A stretch of DNA of 64,000 nt, taken from contig CAXIPT010000001.1 in assembly GCA_964030475.1 (NCBI GenBank), positions 25,635,852 to 25,699,851 on the forward strand, written 5' to 3'. The stretch comes from Tethya wilhelma. Taxonomy: Eukaryota; Porifera; Demospongiae; Tethyida; Tethyidae. Positions within the stretch are counted from its first letter, which is position 1, and each line of letters starts with the position of its first letter. Positions 51,392 to 63,814 of this stretch are shown here, one piece after another. The notes beneath the pieces are model-generated. The model searched no databases, was not told the DNA's origin, and saw nothing but the letters and a program-made list of their open reading frames with translations. The position numbers were made by a program, and so were the translations under genes.

Positions 51392-52191
51392 GTAAGTTCA
51401 AATTCAATAATAAAAAGAAACAAAAAAAAAACCCAACAAAACAGCTAGGTCTTGAATTATAAGCATTAGCACAGTGTATTACTAATTATTATTCGAAGGC
51501 AAATATTTCATTTTAGTAATTTTATTAATATACAGGAGCTTAAAGATCCAAAAAACATCATGGAACTAGCGTCTTTTGTGAGGGAAGACTATATTGTTTG
51601 GTCTGCCTGATCGAGTGCCACCACACCAGTCAACTACCAGGGAAGCTAGAGACAAGAGGGTGAAGGAGGGGATGGATTGTTAGTGCCGTTTGTGTCGTGC
51701 ATGTGTTGGGGTGTGTGTGAAAGTGTGCCTCCGGATCCACTGCGCCCCTATTCTGTGACACGTCCCCTCAAAACAGGCTGAAGGTGTACATGTGTTACAT
51801 GCATGGCCAGCCTCTTCCATTTTGCCTGGTGGTATTCCCCAACCATGGCCATCGGCAAGAGAGAAGAACAGAATGGTTCAACATGTGTCATGGTGTCATG
51901 GTGTTATGTAATTTGGGGGGACGTCCATCTAACCATAATATTATGGCCACTGCAACAAGCCACACATACTGTGCAACTGTAAATAAATATTTATGTATCA
52001 TGTAAAATGCATGCATGTGTGCAGTAACCAAGCCTCTATGATCCAGGACATTCCCTCTTTTCATCAGATTGCTTCTATTGTGAATATTAAACTGTTTCCA
52101 CAGATGGAGCAAAAGCATGTGGATTATAATGTCATATTATAGTTTTGAGCTGAAGATTACAGTTCATGGTTTCTTTCTATTCCCACAGATC

Positions 52192-52641
52192 AGTTCTGCG
52201 TTGGCTCGACATGGAGCTGGCAGCAGCAGTAGTTCCACTCAACCACCACCTTCCTCTCCGCCTCAAGCCAATATTGATTATGAGCGAATCGATCAGTTGG
52301 TGAGTTTATATTAAAGCATAATATAGGTGCTCAGCTAGGAGAGGTGTCATGGCTTTAAACATTAATCTTGTGATCCTTAGCATACCGATACAATCATGTA
52401 TGTAGTCTTTGTATAGCTTATACTATAATTTAATGCTATAATATTTATTTCTCTGTACTGCAGCAATGGTCAGGACACAAACGGTGATCTAGATCTACCG
52501 GACGAGCTAGGTCTCCTCAACTCCTACCAGCCTGATGAAGGAGTCTGGCCTGAGGAACCTCCTGCTTCTCTTCCTCCAGCCTCGGAGGACATGCAGCCTA
52601 AGACCCCTCCTATAAAGTTTGCAGGGGAGGATTCTAGACCT
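52192..52641 (+). CDS. Putative Ser/Pro-rich exons, unknown
   Basis: Two segments with splice-like borders: 52192-52302 (SSALARHGAGSSSSSTQPPP, ending NIDYERIDQL) and about 52464-52641 (GDLDLPDELGLLNSYQPDEG, then EEPPASLPPASEDMQPKTPP). Composition is coding-like, but the two frames do not join in phase at the obvious donor and acceptor. A further Pro-rich segment lies at about 52855-52967. They may be 3' exons of the gene at 48896 or of a neighbour. Confidence 0.4.
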
Positions 52642-53279
52642 GTAAGAAAATAACCTGTACCTATAGCTCTGCCCAATAGCTTTAATTTACTGTAAACTAT
52701 TTCAAGGTTAGAACAGTTTAGCCCAGTGCCTGAATAACAGACAGTAGGTGTACATGTGGCATTGGTAAGGGTTAATTTGCTTGAGATTAAGAGCATTGCT
52801 CAATCTGGCTAGCCGAGTATATTGTCTATGTTACTACAACAAACTGGTTGCAGCTGGTAGGATAGGCTCCCCTCCCTCTCCACCTCCAGCCATTGATGTC
52901 GACTATGGACACCAGCCTCAGCAGCTGGCCAGGAAGAACTAGTAAGTTTTGTAAGGTTGTTTACTACTCTACGCCCAACAGACCAGACTGCCCATGTATG
53001 TCTCAAATCAGAGCTTCTCCAGCAACCAGGGGTTACTACTGGAAGTTCAAAGATTGGCTCTAGTATCGTTTGTAGGTAAGAATTAATATGACGCAAATTA
53101 AACATTAGTTGAACCCATGTGATTAAACAATGGATATGCTTGAAAGGAGGAGGAGTATCAGAGAACCAGAGGGGGTCAGGCAGGAGCACAGGGAATGGTG
53201 AGGTGAGACTCGGACAGTACCAAATCTAAATTCCCACCCACATGTAACAATAGCCCAACTGTCAGAACAGTCTAGCTCT

Positions 53280-54753
53280 TTTTTTTCTTTCTTTCTTTTT
53301 TTTTTTTTCTTCTATAAATCTAGAGTGTCCTCAATTCTCTGTTTGATAGTCAGCATTCAGTCTATTCACTATAAATTATCTGGACACCATTAGTATATTT
53401 TTTCCTTTCTTTTATTCATGTTCTTTTTTGTTAATGTTTTTCCCTTTTCATTCTTTTTTTTTTGTTTGTTCTCCCCTCCCGCCCTCCCTTAAGTTTATGT
53501 CTATAGTCTCTACTATGAATCCTAACAACATTGCATTCAGCTACTGTCAATCTATTAGCTTGCAACAGCCGGTAACTGTATTTGTCCTCCTTTACTAAGT
53601 GTCAAAGTTTAACTCTTGAAGTTTTTTTTTTCTTGTTTTTTTTTTTCTCAATTCTTTTCACTTGTGAAATGACTCCCAAATCGTCATCAAAAGAAATTAT
53701 CTGAGGCCATAAAATTATGACAAGGAGATCGTAAACACATAAGTGTGACACAATATTTTGTTTGCTTTCAAATTGTTAATTTAAAGTGGATTAGAAATTA
53801 TTAAATAAGGAGGGCTGACAGATTATAGGTACCATACTGTGACTGATAAGTGATGAGTGGTAATATTGTTATAAATACAAAATTTTTAAAAAAAATAATA
53901 ACATAATATAATAATAATATTATTAACTTTGCCTTTTCTAGATGATAGTATACAGATTCAATGAAGTTTCACTTGACTTCATAAGTGAGAGAGAGAGAGA
54001 GAGAGAGAGATCGAGGAATATGAATTTTTATACATTGGGCTGTAGCAGTTTATTGAAAATTGTGTACAAAATAAAAGAACTAGCACTTTTTTTTTTTTTT
54101 TTCTATTAATGTATACATACGAGATGTGAGTATAGAAGGAACGACATCGATGTTGTTTGCAACTCTTTGAAATCACTATGTAACATTGAGTAATCGGAAA
54201 GAAATTTTCTTCAAGGCTCTTCCAAAAGTCTCCTATCACCAAATAATACGTATAATTAGTCGAGATTCTAATATATTTTGGTCTTGTCTTAAAATTCATT
54301 ACGTATGAATTCCATTTCTTAATAGTTATAATCTCGTCCACAACTACATCACCAACATGCAGCAATGAGCCTCTACATTATCATGTATGATTTGGTGAAG
54401 GGCAATACAAACAATTGCAAAGAGAACTGGTAGATTTCACTCAAGGAGATACATCAGTGATTGACACTTGAATCAGTTACTTCACCAGAGAGAGTAAAAA
54501 CATGGTGTATATAAATAGTGGTTGAAACAGAGGTGCATGAGATCTACCTTAACTGAGGGACATACATAATATTATAGCTGACCCTCAATCTCACGTTTTC
54601 CATTACGAGCTGCTGGATGACAACTCTCCGTGACGCACGAGTACATATGCAAGGAGAGTGAGAGAGTAGTGATGCATGGGAAGATATTCTTATTTCCGGA
54701 TCCAGTGAATTAAGTGAAGTTCCTTTGTGAAGGCCAGTATATAGTGGCTTATA

Positions 54754-54784
<31 letters not shown>

Positions 54785-56660
54785 TTGTGGTGATGATGAT
54801 CCATGTGTTTTGGGTTCCTATTACCCACTTCTTGTTTTAAGACTTTCCCGGTACAGTGTTCTGTGGTGCTTGATATCTTTTTGGTATCTTTGTTTACCTA
54901 AAAGCACACTTTCAGAGCAAACTATAGTTGCATAATATGGAAATGCGGAGCCGTCTATAACCACCAACAAAATTAAAACGACCATTTTATACAAGGAAAT
55001 AGTTTTTTCTCTTCTCTTTGTCTCTCCTATTACTTAATTGGTGTGAGAGATAAACTAAATAAAGTGACAATAATTCATGATCAAATGACTGCAAAGAGAA
55101 CTGACAGAAAATAATTATAATTTACGTAAGACATGCATGCCGCCACAATAATACTCCAACCAAAAGAAATGAGTGATTGGGTGATTAACAACAGAATAAC
55201 AAAAAATATATTGTATACATGATGTCCTGCAGTTGTGACATTACAACAGGATATAATTCTATCTGACTATATGTTGTAAAATTGATTGCAGGAGGGAATA
55301 TAATTATTATAAATGTGATGTCTCGTTAAGAACCTACACCAAAATATAAAGACTGAATAGTTATAGACAGAGATGCACAGTGTATACAGTTATAATTACA
55401 ACTATTTGTAAGAGTACAAAAACTAACAATAATGCGTATATGAAGTACAAAGTAACAGTAGTTTCTTGTTAGACTTGAAAACAAAAATGATGCATGATAT
55501 AAAAAGAGAGCTGGTGACAGCTATAAGTTCACATTGAAAGTATCATGTAAAATAATAAAAATAAACAACTGTTATGATGATAGTGGAAGAGAAAACATGC
55601 CTCTTATAACATTGCTTCTGCTTGTAAAACATCTGTCCCACTTAAATCAGTTTTTTTTTTATAATAGAGAGTATAATGATGTTCTAATATGGATAATTTA
55701 TGTAAAGAAATAAAACAAAGTGATATCATTAAAGATAGCCTATAGCTGAGAAGGCTATAATAGAGATTGAAGTGCATGACATGATAATGCGATGCTTTTA
55801 TTATTACTTCACATAATAAACTTTTTTTTCTTTTTTCAGGTTGTAAACACATGGCACTATAGACTAAAGATGGACAAAAGAAACCACCGACTGATGCAAG
55901 CTAACAGATTGACAGTAGCTGAAAACAATGGCATCGAAACACACAGTAGATTAAAAAATATCAAGCTCTTTATTTAACTATTAAAACTTAATTTCCAGGT
56001 GGTTCCCCCATAATAAAAAACAGATCTGAAAATACTGGCTATCGACAGAGAATCAAAGAAGAAGCTCAACAAAGTATGAAGATATTGAGACAATTCCAAA
56101 CAGATAGTGGTCTAGTTACATGTGCCAAGCTTTCAGAATGGCATATCCAGATCATCTGACACCAATTCCCAGTACCACTTCCCTTTCCCTGATGGTGTGT
56201 CTCTGAGTGTATACGTAATCCTTCAATCGTAGCCTATACCATTGTGAACGTCATGCGTTATAATATTGAACTGCCGGGGCATGCGCATGTCTATATATAT
56301 AGCATGTGTACACCATTCACAGCTTTGTACTTGTGGCGCAAGCACTGTCTCACAGTGAGACAAAGAAATTGGCAGTATACCCTACACTGCTTTTTTTTTC
56401 TGATGCAAAGAAAGAGGCAACAGAAATTGTTATATTCGCCGCTCAAGTCTCATGACTGTGTTGTCTTTTATAAAGGAAGGAGGAGGTATGTTTCTTTTGT
56501 TGTATTTGCTACACCATGTCCGTCCCTATACCACAACCATTGTTGCACATTACTCTTAGACTACACTACAACATTGATGTGTTCTCAGACAGGGCCAATT
56601 AACAAACAATGACAAAAGAAATCCTACTGTAACAGAGGGCTGTCCTTACCCATACAATCA
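53280..56660. other. Gene-poor AT-rich stretch
   Basis: T-rich runs (53280-53310, 53450-53470, 53620-53650), a (GA)n tract at 53988-54010 and an (AT)n tract at about 54750-54775 are present. Open frames here are short, of biased composition and not supported by splice signals. I see no gene. An exon-like piece at about 55842-55975 (acceptor TTTTCAG, open for about 45 codons) is unsupported. Confidence 0.5.
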
Positions 56661-56666
56661 ATACCC

Positions 56667-58952
56667 TTAAAGGAACTGTGTCACTATATAAGCGGTGTTT
56701 TGTTACTAAAAATAAAAATAATGACGTTTTGTGACGTTTTTTGTTGATACGCGGGTACCACGTCCGGGAACGTTTGCATACTACTCCGTGTATTGCGCAT
56801 TTTGCTTTTACTCGCGTAATAGTACTACGTGGTCAGCTGTTATTACAAGCCTATGCAGTCCATGCCATGCGCAAAATCTTTCAAAACCCAGAAATTGAAG
56901 CTGCCATTCTTGTTGATGCCACCAATGCCTTCAACACTGTTAATTGCCAAGCAGCATTACACAATATTAGTGTCACCTGTCCACCGATCGCTCAAACTCT
57001 CATCAACACTTACAGATCCCCAAGCAGACTGTTTGTAACAGGAGGGGGAGAAATTTTGTCAACAGAAGGCACCACCCAAGGTGATCCTCTGGCAATGGCC
57101 ATGTACGCTCTTGCCATTTCTCCCCTAATCAACAAGTTAAGAGAAACCTGTCCAGATGTGAAGCAAACCTGGTATGCCGACGATGCAACAGGTGCCTCTA
57201 CTTGCTCCAATCTGAGGAGCTGGTGGGACCAACTATCCACTCTTGGTCCCCTGTTTGGCTACCACCCAAATCCACCAAAAACATATCTTGTGGTGAAGGA
57301 AGAGTGTGAAGCCAAGGCAATTGAGGCGTTCGAAGGTACTGGCGTCCACATTACCACCGAAGGTAAACGTCATCTTGGAGCAGCTCTTGGCTCCAGAACA
57401 TTTGCAGAAGAGTATGTCAGCAACAAAGTGAAGGGGTGGACTGAGGATATCAAACGTCTTGCCAAAGTTGCAGTATCACAACCTCATGCAGCCTATGCAG
57501 CATTCACACATGGGTTGTCAAGTAAGTGGAACTACCTGATGAGAACAATCCCAAGTATACAAGACCTTCTACTGCCCCTTGAGGAAGCCATCTGCCAACA
57601 TCTTATTCCAGCTCTAACAGGTCACAGCTCATGTTCTAAAATTGAGAGAGATTTGTTTACACTCCCAGTTCGGCTAGGTGGTCTAGGCATCATTGATCCT
57701 ACCACATTGTCAGCACCTTCCTTCCAAGCTTCAGAGCTCATGACAGAGCCCCTGGTGACACTAATTATGACCCAAGAAATAAGCCATACTGCCGATCCTG
57801 AATCTGCATCAAGCAGCAAGAAAAGAATTAGGAGATTAAACCGTTTGAGACAAACTCAAAAAGCAAACGATCTGCATGACCACCTGACTACCGACCAAAA
57901 GCGATGCCTTGAATTAGCCAAAGAGAAAGGATCTTCATCTTGGTTATCAGTCTTGCCTCTTGAAGAACATGGCTTCCATCTCCACAAAGGAGAATTCAGA
58001 GATGCCCTATGTCTGAGATATGGTTGGCAGTTGAACAACATCCCCCGTACATGCAACTGTGGTGCCCTGTTCACTGTAGATCATGCCATGACATGTCACA
58101 TGGGGGGGTTTCCTACAATTCGACACAATGAAATTCGTGACATCACTGCCTCTCTCCTCACAGAAGTATGCCACAATGTTGCGACAGAACCGACACTACA
58201 ACCACTAACGGGAGAGACCTTCACCGCTCGCTCAGCCAACACTGAAGACAATGCCCGCTTGGACATTCGTGCCAGAGGCTTCTGGAACAATTCACAGGAT
58301 GCATTTTTTGATGTACAGGTCTTTTACCCCAACGCAGCCAGTAATCGTTCAACAGATGCCTACAGGAGACATGAGCAAGCTAAGAAAAGAGAATACGGCC
58401 ACAGGGTACGTGAAATAGAACGTGGAGTTTTCACCCCTCTAGTCCTGTCAACTCATGGGGGGATGGGAAAAGAGGCAACCACCTTTTACAAGCGTCTAGC
58501 CGATATGATTGCCCAAAAGAGACAACATCGCTATGCTATGGTGATGGGATGGCTGAGATGCAGGTTGTCCTTTGCCTCACTCAGATCTGCAATAATGTGC
58601 ATTCGTGGCAGCAGGTCATCCATTCACAGACCAATCAACAGCTCTGACATTCCACGTGCCTCCATCGAGGGACGTGTTCCTTCATACTAGATTTCTTTTT
58701 TTTCACTGTCACTGTAAACTCAGAACTGAATTTTTTTTTAATACAATGTCCTTATTTTATATTTTTACTCCTGCTATACTTTGTTTTTGTTGAATTACAT
58801 CACTATATATATTAGCCTCAAAAAACAAAAAAAACAAACAAAAAAAAAAGCCTAAGTAGCTCGCGTAATGCGCACTTAATACTGTAAGGTTTCTGTTTAC
58901 AACCCATTTATAGTAACAAAACACCGCTTATATAGTGACACAGTTCCTTTAA
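56667..58952. mobile_element. TTAA-type MITE split by a retrotransposon
   Basis: Terminal inverted repeats of about 42 bp, starting TTAAAGGAACTGTGTCACTA, lie at 56667-56709 and 58911-58952. Both outer ends carry TTAA, the usual target-site duplication of piggyBac- and Kolobok-type elements. With the interior RT insert removed, the element would be roughly 240 bp, a typical MITE size. It encodes no transposase. Confidence 0.8.
56741..58690 (+). CDS. 5'-truncated non-LTR retrotransposon ORF (RT + nuclease)
   Basis: An open frame of about 649 codons. The first 25 or so residues are probably MITE sequence read through. The reverse transcriptase palm is clear: motif A ILVDATNAFNTVN, motif B EGTTQGDPLAMAMYALAISP, motif C WYADDATGAS. 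The fingers motifs before A are missing, so the copy is 5'-truncated. The C-terminus has a CxC-x7-H-x3-C knuckle (CNCGALFTVDHAMTC), then RHNEIRD, then a PD-(D/E)xK-like nuclease segment (RLDIRARGFWNN, AFFDVQVF). A restriction-like endonuclease downstream of the RT is characteristic of the R2/NeSL/CRE-type non-LTR elements. An A-rich tail lies at 58818-58850. The frame is intact, implying a recent insertion. Confidence 0.88.
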   Translation: MLIRGYHVRERLHTTPCIAHFAFTRVIVLRGQLLLQAYAVHAMRKIFQNPEIEAAILVDATNAFNTVNCQAALHNISVTCPPIAQTLINTYRSPSRLFVTGGGEILSTEGTTQGDPLAMAMYALAISPLINKLRETCPDVKQTWYADDATGASTCSNLRSWWDQLSTLGPLFGYHPNPPKTYLVVKEECEAKAIEAFEGTGVHITTEGKRHLGAALGSRTFAEEYVSNKVKGWTEDIKRLAKVAVSQPHAAYAAFTHGLSSKWNYLMRTIPSIQDLLLPLEEAICQHLIPALTGHSSCSKIERDLFTLPVRLGGLGIIDPTTLSAPSFQASELMTEPLVTLIMTQEISHTADPESASSSKKRIRRLNRLRQTQKANDLHDHLTTDQKRCLELAKEKGSSSWLSVLPLEEHGFHLHKGEFRDALCLRYGWQLNNIPRTCNCGALFTVDHAMTCHMGGFPTIRHNEIRDITASLLTEVCHNVATEPTLQPLTGETFTARSANTEDNARLDIRARGFWNNSQDAFFDVQVFYPNAASNRSTDAYRRHEQAKKREYGHRVREIERGVFTPLVLSTHGGMGKEATTFYKRLADMIAQKRQHRYAMVMGWLRCRLSFASLRSAIMCIRGSRSSIHRPINSSDIPRASIEGRVPSY

Positions 58953-61193
58953 ACCACTACTATACCCCAGTAAAAACCTAGAACCAGGCCCCTAACCTGT
59001 GTCTACTCTGTGGTTACTTTCCTGGCCAAATTGACCTGCCCCAGTCTAGGTTACTCCAACCACACCAATTAGTTAACTCACATGCCCTGCCATTAGTAAG
59101 TACATCTACTTAGACCTGCATAGTGGAAGCTTATTCTCCACAGTCCTGCATGTGTCTTCTTCCATGCATCTGTGGGTGGGTCAAACAGTTGATTGCCTGC
59201 ATGTGAAGACTAATCAACAGGTAGCCACATGTATGCAGTGGAAACGACTAGTAGCAACTCCTTGGTGTACTGCAAAATATAAAACATACAATCCTATAAT
59301 CACACATGTCACGATGGCATTGTACAGTAGCCTTGCATCCAGGGCACTCGAAACACTAAAAAGAGTGATCTAGTAAGGTGAGTAACCTTGTACAAGGCTA
59401 GTGGTGCACTATTACCATGGCTTGGAAGAGTCTGGCAAGCCTGGCAGACTAATGCACTAATGACTATGTCTATAGACCATAGATGTCTGCACAAAATCCC
59501 TGATGTCAGAGGCACAATCTTACATTTATGGCAAATGACTTACATGAGTCAGTCAATGAGCTTCCATAATAATTTATCACTGCCATAAACGTCAATCTGT
59601 AATGTAGGTCCACAACAGCCTCGTAAGCCAGATGTGATCGCATACACCCATCCAAGTAGTGCTTTTCAGAAGAGCAGCTTCTCAGTGACTCTGAGTGATA
59701 TCGCTGTTTAGCCAAGTTAGTAAAGTGGGGGAGGCAATTTCAGGCAAAACTGAGTCCGCTAAACAGCCTGGTTTGGGTACTATAGTTTGGGAGAGGCTCG
59801 GCTCACTGTTTGCACATGCCCTAAGTCAGTTTTTCTGTAATTTTCTGTATACTTTCAGTGTACGTACGTTACTTCCGGAATTCCCACGTGGACCATCACG
59901 AGTGAATCTGAGGTCCGAAGTCAGTGTTGGGAAACAGACGGAGTAGCGATTCTTCGCCTCAAGACGACTGAGTAATCTCAAACTTCGCCTCGACAGTGAG
60001 TAGAAGACCAGCAAATGCTACAACCTTACATTAGGTCGTCATCATGTTTATCCGGCTTTCGAAGCATTATGGAGTCAAGAAGCCTAACATCAGTCTAACT
60101 TTGCTGTGGCATCATAGTTGCAGTCACTAGAAAGCTTAAAAATGTGTATATATAAACATAGATCTCTTCAAGCTGATCACAATGGTACCAACCCCAGCTC
60201 AATACGACCTTCCTAGACGGAGATATGACTACATATACTAAAAAAAAAAAAAAGTTAAGCGGGGATTTCAAGTACGGGCCTTGACCTTGTCATTATGACT
60301 GTGCTAGCGCTGCACGATCAAGGGGTTACACGTACCATTCATCCTTTATCCCACCTACCCCGTACACTACATGCCAGTCACTAAGACGCTATGACTGACA
60401 TAGGTTCTGCGAGTAGGTGGGGGCTTAATACCGCGCGGTAAAATGTACTAATTGCGAAAACAGCTTCTCCAGGCTTCTACAAAAGGCCTAGCCTATACTA
60501 ACTATAGAATAATGGCTTAGCTACCAAGAAATCAGCTATCCAAGTAATTCTTTTAGCTAGAGAAGCTAAAAAGCCTTTGCCTCGTGCCCAGGCTCCTCAG
60601 TCCTTCATGAACACATATCAAGGCTAGCAAAGAGAATAGTATTCCCCACACTTGCATTGGATTGGAAACGGAATGGGTTATATTTTGATTTTATTTTTTA
60701 TTTATCTCAGACAGAGAGACCCTTCAGCTGGCCAGTGATCCTAAGACTTAAGATTTTTATTGCTTAATTACAAATTGTGCCCTTGTGTTATAACTTATAA
60801 GTCAGCTGCAAGGTAATAGTTAGTGTCTACTGTCTAGGGTCTGAAATGATTGATAAATTATCTTCTTTTCATACATGATAATATTGTTTACTAAGTTTTG
60901 TTGTAATAAAATCCAAGACTTGAGAAAGTGACCATTCTTCCAGACAAGAACAGAATGCCAATTCCAAGGATACAACCTTGCTCACCCTGACCCGCACACT
61001 ATACAGCACAATCAGGAAGACACAAATAAACTCTGTAGCAGCTAATGATGTATTCAGGTTCAAATGTGATTGAGTTGGATGTACATATCTTGCCAGCTGC
61101 TCTGTGCCTTCAGCTTGTAATATGTTGAGCTTGAACTTTCAACCATCCATTGAGAAACCTTCAATAACGTGGGGAAACGACATCATGCATGAT
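58953..61193. other. Intergenic with repeat fragments
   Basis: No gene is recognised. A single arm of the 390-bp foldback repeat lies at about 60150-60235 (CAATACGACCTTCC). A fragment of the TAGCCTCG element lies at about 60578-60600. Confidence 0.5.
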
Positions 61194-61194
61194 A

Positions 61195-61400
61195 TGAAGT
61201 TTTAGGTCCCTGGATTTTCATCACGGTATGATGGTTTTAGGTTCTTGGATTTCATAATTGTATGATGGTTTTATATAGATTCTTGGGTTCCATCACGGAA
61301 TGATGGTTTTAGCGTCTTGGGTTTTCATCATGGTAAGATGGTTTTAGATTCTTGGGTTCCATCACGGTATGATGGTTTTAGGTTCTTGGGTTCCATCATG
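61195..61400. repeat. Approx. 35-bp tandem repeat, loop motif of foldback element
   Basis: Five or six copies of GGTTCTTGGGTTCCATCACG...GTATGATGGTTTTA. The same motif occurs two or three times in the loop of each 390-bp repeat unit, so this is an expansion of that loop. Confidence 0.85.
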
Positions 61401-61685
61401 TAACCTCTCAGAAGGCACAAAACAGAGGCAAGAGGAAAATGCTATGGTTTTCCATTAAAGTCATATGTGGCAACATAACATAGTATAGACAAACTGACGG
61501 TGTGGAGAATATTCTTTGGTAAGTAAGTGGGAGGGGCTAGTCGGGTGCGCATTTACGCACGTACGCGCGTATTTATTAACAGTTAGAGGCGTGGTCTAAC
61601 ATTGCCCATGGCAACGATCCTTCAACAGAAAGTGAACAGCTGGCCTTTCTTCTCTGATCTTTGCCGGCAGTTTTAGCTGAAGAGA

Positions 61686-63814
61686 ATGACGGAACTGCTC
61701 TGTAGGTGGCTCAATGACGATGTTCACTTGGAATCCAAGCTGAGTAAGCGACAAATAAGCACAAATTCTATGCACAAACTGAGAAATTTGTGGCACATGT
61801 TCTGATGCTGAGCAAGACAGTCACATATGAATTCTTGGTTTTTTGAGCTTTTCTTTCTTAATGGTAGGTGGTTCAAGTTTTGCTGAACAGTTTTCCAATG
61901 GCTTTCTGTTTGGAGAGGTGCTCCATAAACATGGACTGCAGAACAACTTTGGTCGTTTCTCCAGAGGAATGTGAGTTGATAAGATTACTGCTTTTACTAG
62001 AGCAAGTTTGTGAAGTGATCAAGTATGTGCCCTCATCTCATTCTTTAGTTTTATAGCACTGTGCTGTGTGCATTCACTATAGTATAACTGCATGCTTTGA
62101 ATATTATCTTGGATTTCCATGTGATAGGCTTTTAACATTACATTGTATTTCAAGTTCCCCCATTTTTCTGTGTATTTGCAAAATTAAGTGTGTGGTGTGT
62201 AAAATACAGTGTGCAGGAGTACGCCTGCCGAGCCTAGGCCTATGTTTGCCATCCAAAGATACATGGCAGCAGGCAGCTGTGCCAAGTAAATAAGTATGAT
62301 AACCATTTCAGTAAAGGGAAGGTATCGCAACTTGTTCCCATGGCATGCCAGACCATGTAGATGTAGAGAGGCATGCACTGTGGGCTTGCCAGTGCACATA
62401 CATGACAGTATATTGGATTCACTGTGATAGGCTTTATTTAGAGCCATTATATTTCTAGGAGCTCTGAAGCAAAGTTGAACAATTTCATGATGCTGGAGCC
62501 GACGTTTAAACTGCTGGATATTCCATTTGACGTGAACATGGCCCGGGACATCATGACTGAAAAGCCAGGAGTAGCCACCAAGTTGATGTATCAACTCTTT
62601 GTGAGCCTCAACAGAAAGAAGGTAAAATGCACAACTGTATAGTCTATGTAGCATTTGGCCTAGCGCTGTAAATTTGAGAGAATTCGAAATAGGCTAACAC
62701 TTGTCTGTAAGGTAGATTTGAAAGAAAGGGATCAAGTGGCTATTTTGTATTACATTATGTCATCATTACATCATACTTATTCGATTTATCTACTCTTGTA
62801 TCATAGCAACGCAAGTTGACAGGTCAGAGTATAGAGTGCATGCGCCCGTCAGGAAAGGTCAAACTGGAGAAAGTAGAGACGGAAATATTCCAAGAGAGAT
62901 TGAAGCATCGTACCCCGAGGCAAGTGGACCTGAACTTTGAGGGTCTCATCGGCAAGTTCCAGGAGCGCCAGAGGCAACACGAGGAGAGGGTGGCAAGAGA
63001 GAGACAGACGGAAGAGGACAGGTAAGGGGTCAGAGGTCAGGGGGTCTGTGGGTCAGTGGGGGGTCGATTTGGTAGAAATAAATCAGTGATAGCAAGTACT
63101 GTATCACGTAAAAGATTTGGGAAAGAAGTTGTGGATGTATCTGATAGCCTTTTACCTACATGTAGTTATATAAATGCACAAGTCATTGTGGTAAAGGTTT
63201 CTCATTCAAAATTAATCTATAATATTGTATGGCTGTCATGCAGATAGTTAATTTAAAGTGTGTGTATGAACTGACATTAAACTGTTTCTTTGTATATGTG
63301 TGTGTGTGTGTGTACATGTGTGTGCATGGTGCTTGTGTTACTTCACTATTCACGTTCTTCTGATAGACTCCAACGTCAGCGTAAAGATCTCTGCCACCAG
63401 TCGCTGGAAAAGTCCAAGCAAGTCCGTGAAAGACAGGCTCAGCTGTACGCCAAGCTGAAGCCCATCTCTCTCCCTCCCACCAAACCATCCCCTCCGGCCA
63501 CCACTACTCCTGATAAGACACACAGCAAGAGGTCAAGGGTCAGGACGAGGTTGATTGCTGCNTTTGACAAGAAATTTTCTTCATCTCTCTATACAGAGAA
63601 ACGTGCCAAGCTCCAGATACAACTGATCAAGAACAAGGCCCTGCTCCAAATAGAGGACATCAAGGTAGGGTTTGACAGTTTTCATTCTTTTCTGGATTAC
63701 ATCATAATGATGTCATTGTTTCTGTATTTGAACTCTTACGTAGGCCAAAGGTCAATCAATGCACTCTGACATGGAGGAGTGGATTGACAAGTGCTACAAA
63801 CAGGAGGTGGCTGG
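61686..63814 (+). CDS. SPEF2: Sperm flagellar protein 2, 5' part
   Basis: Exons: 61686-61743 (start, MTELLCRWLNDDVHLESKLS), 61868-61970, 62459-62621, 62807-63021, 63367-63664 (contains the N at 63562) and 63744-63814, all joining in frame. The N-terminal calponin-homology domain has FSNGFLFGEVLHKHGLQNNF, LEPTFKLLDIPFDVNMARDI and the family hallmark MTEKPGVATKLMYQLFVSL. Charged coiled coil follows (FQERQRQHEERVARERQTEE). SPEF2 belongs to the central-pair apparatus of motile cilia and sperm flagella. The exon crossing the N may really be two: sequence after the N reads like intron ending TCTATACAG at 63595. The gene runs out of the window. Confidence 0.92.

Noticed and set aside
52524..53189. 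Minus-strand frames around 52.5-53.2 kb
   Set aside because: No domains. The plus-strand Pro/Ser-rich segments with splice-like borders are the better reading, though still weak.
56244..56612. 122-codon open frame upstream of the retrotransposon
   Set aside because: Composition is not coding-like, there is no RT fingers or zinc-finger motif, and it lies outside the MITE ends, so it is not the missing N-terminus.
61195..61400. Regularly spaced repeat resembling a CRISPR array
   Set aside because: Units are contiguous with no unique spacers, the DNA is animal, and the same motif occurs in a dispersed foldback element.
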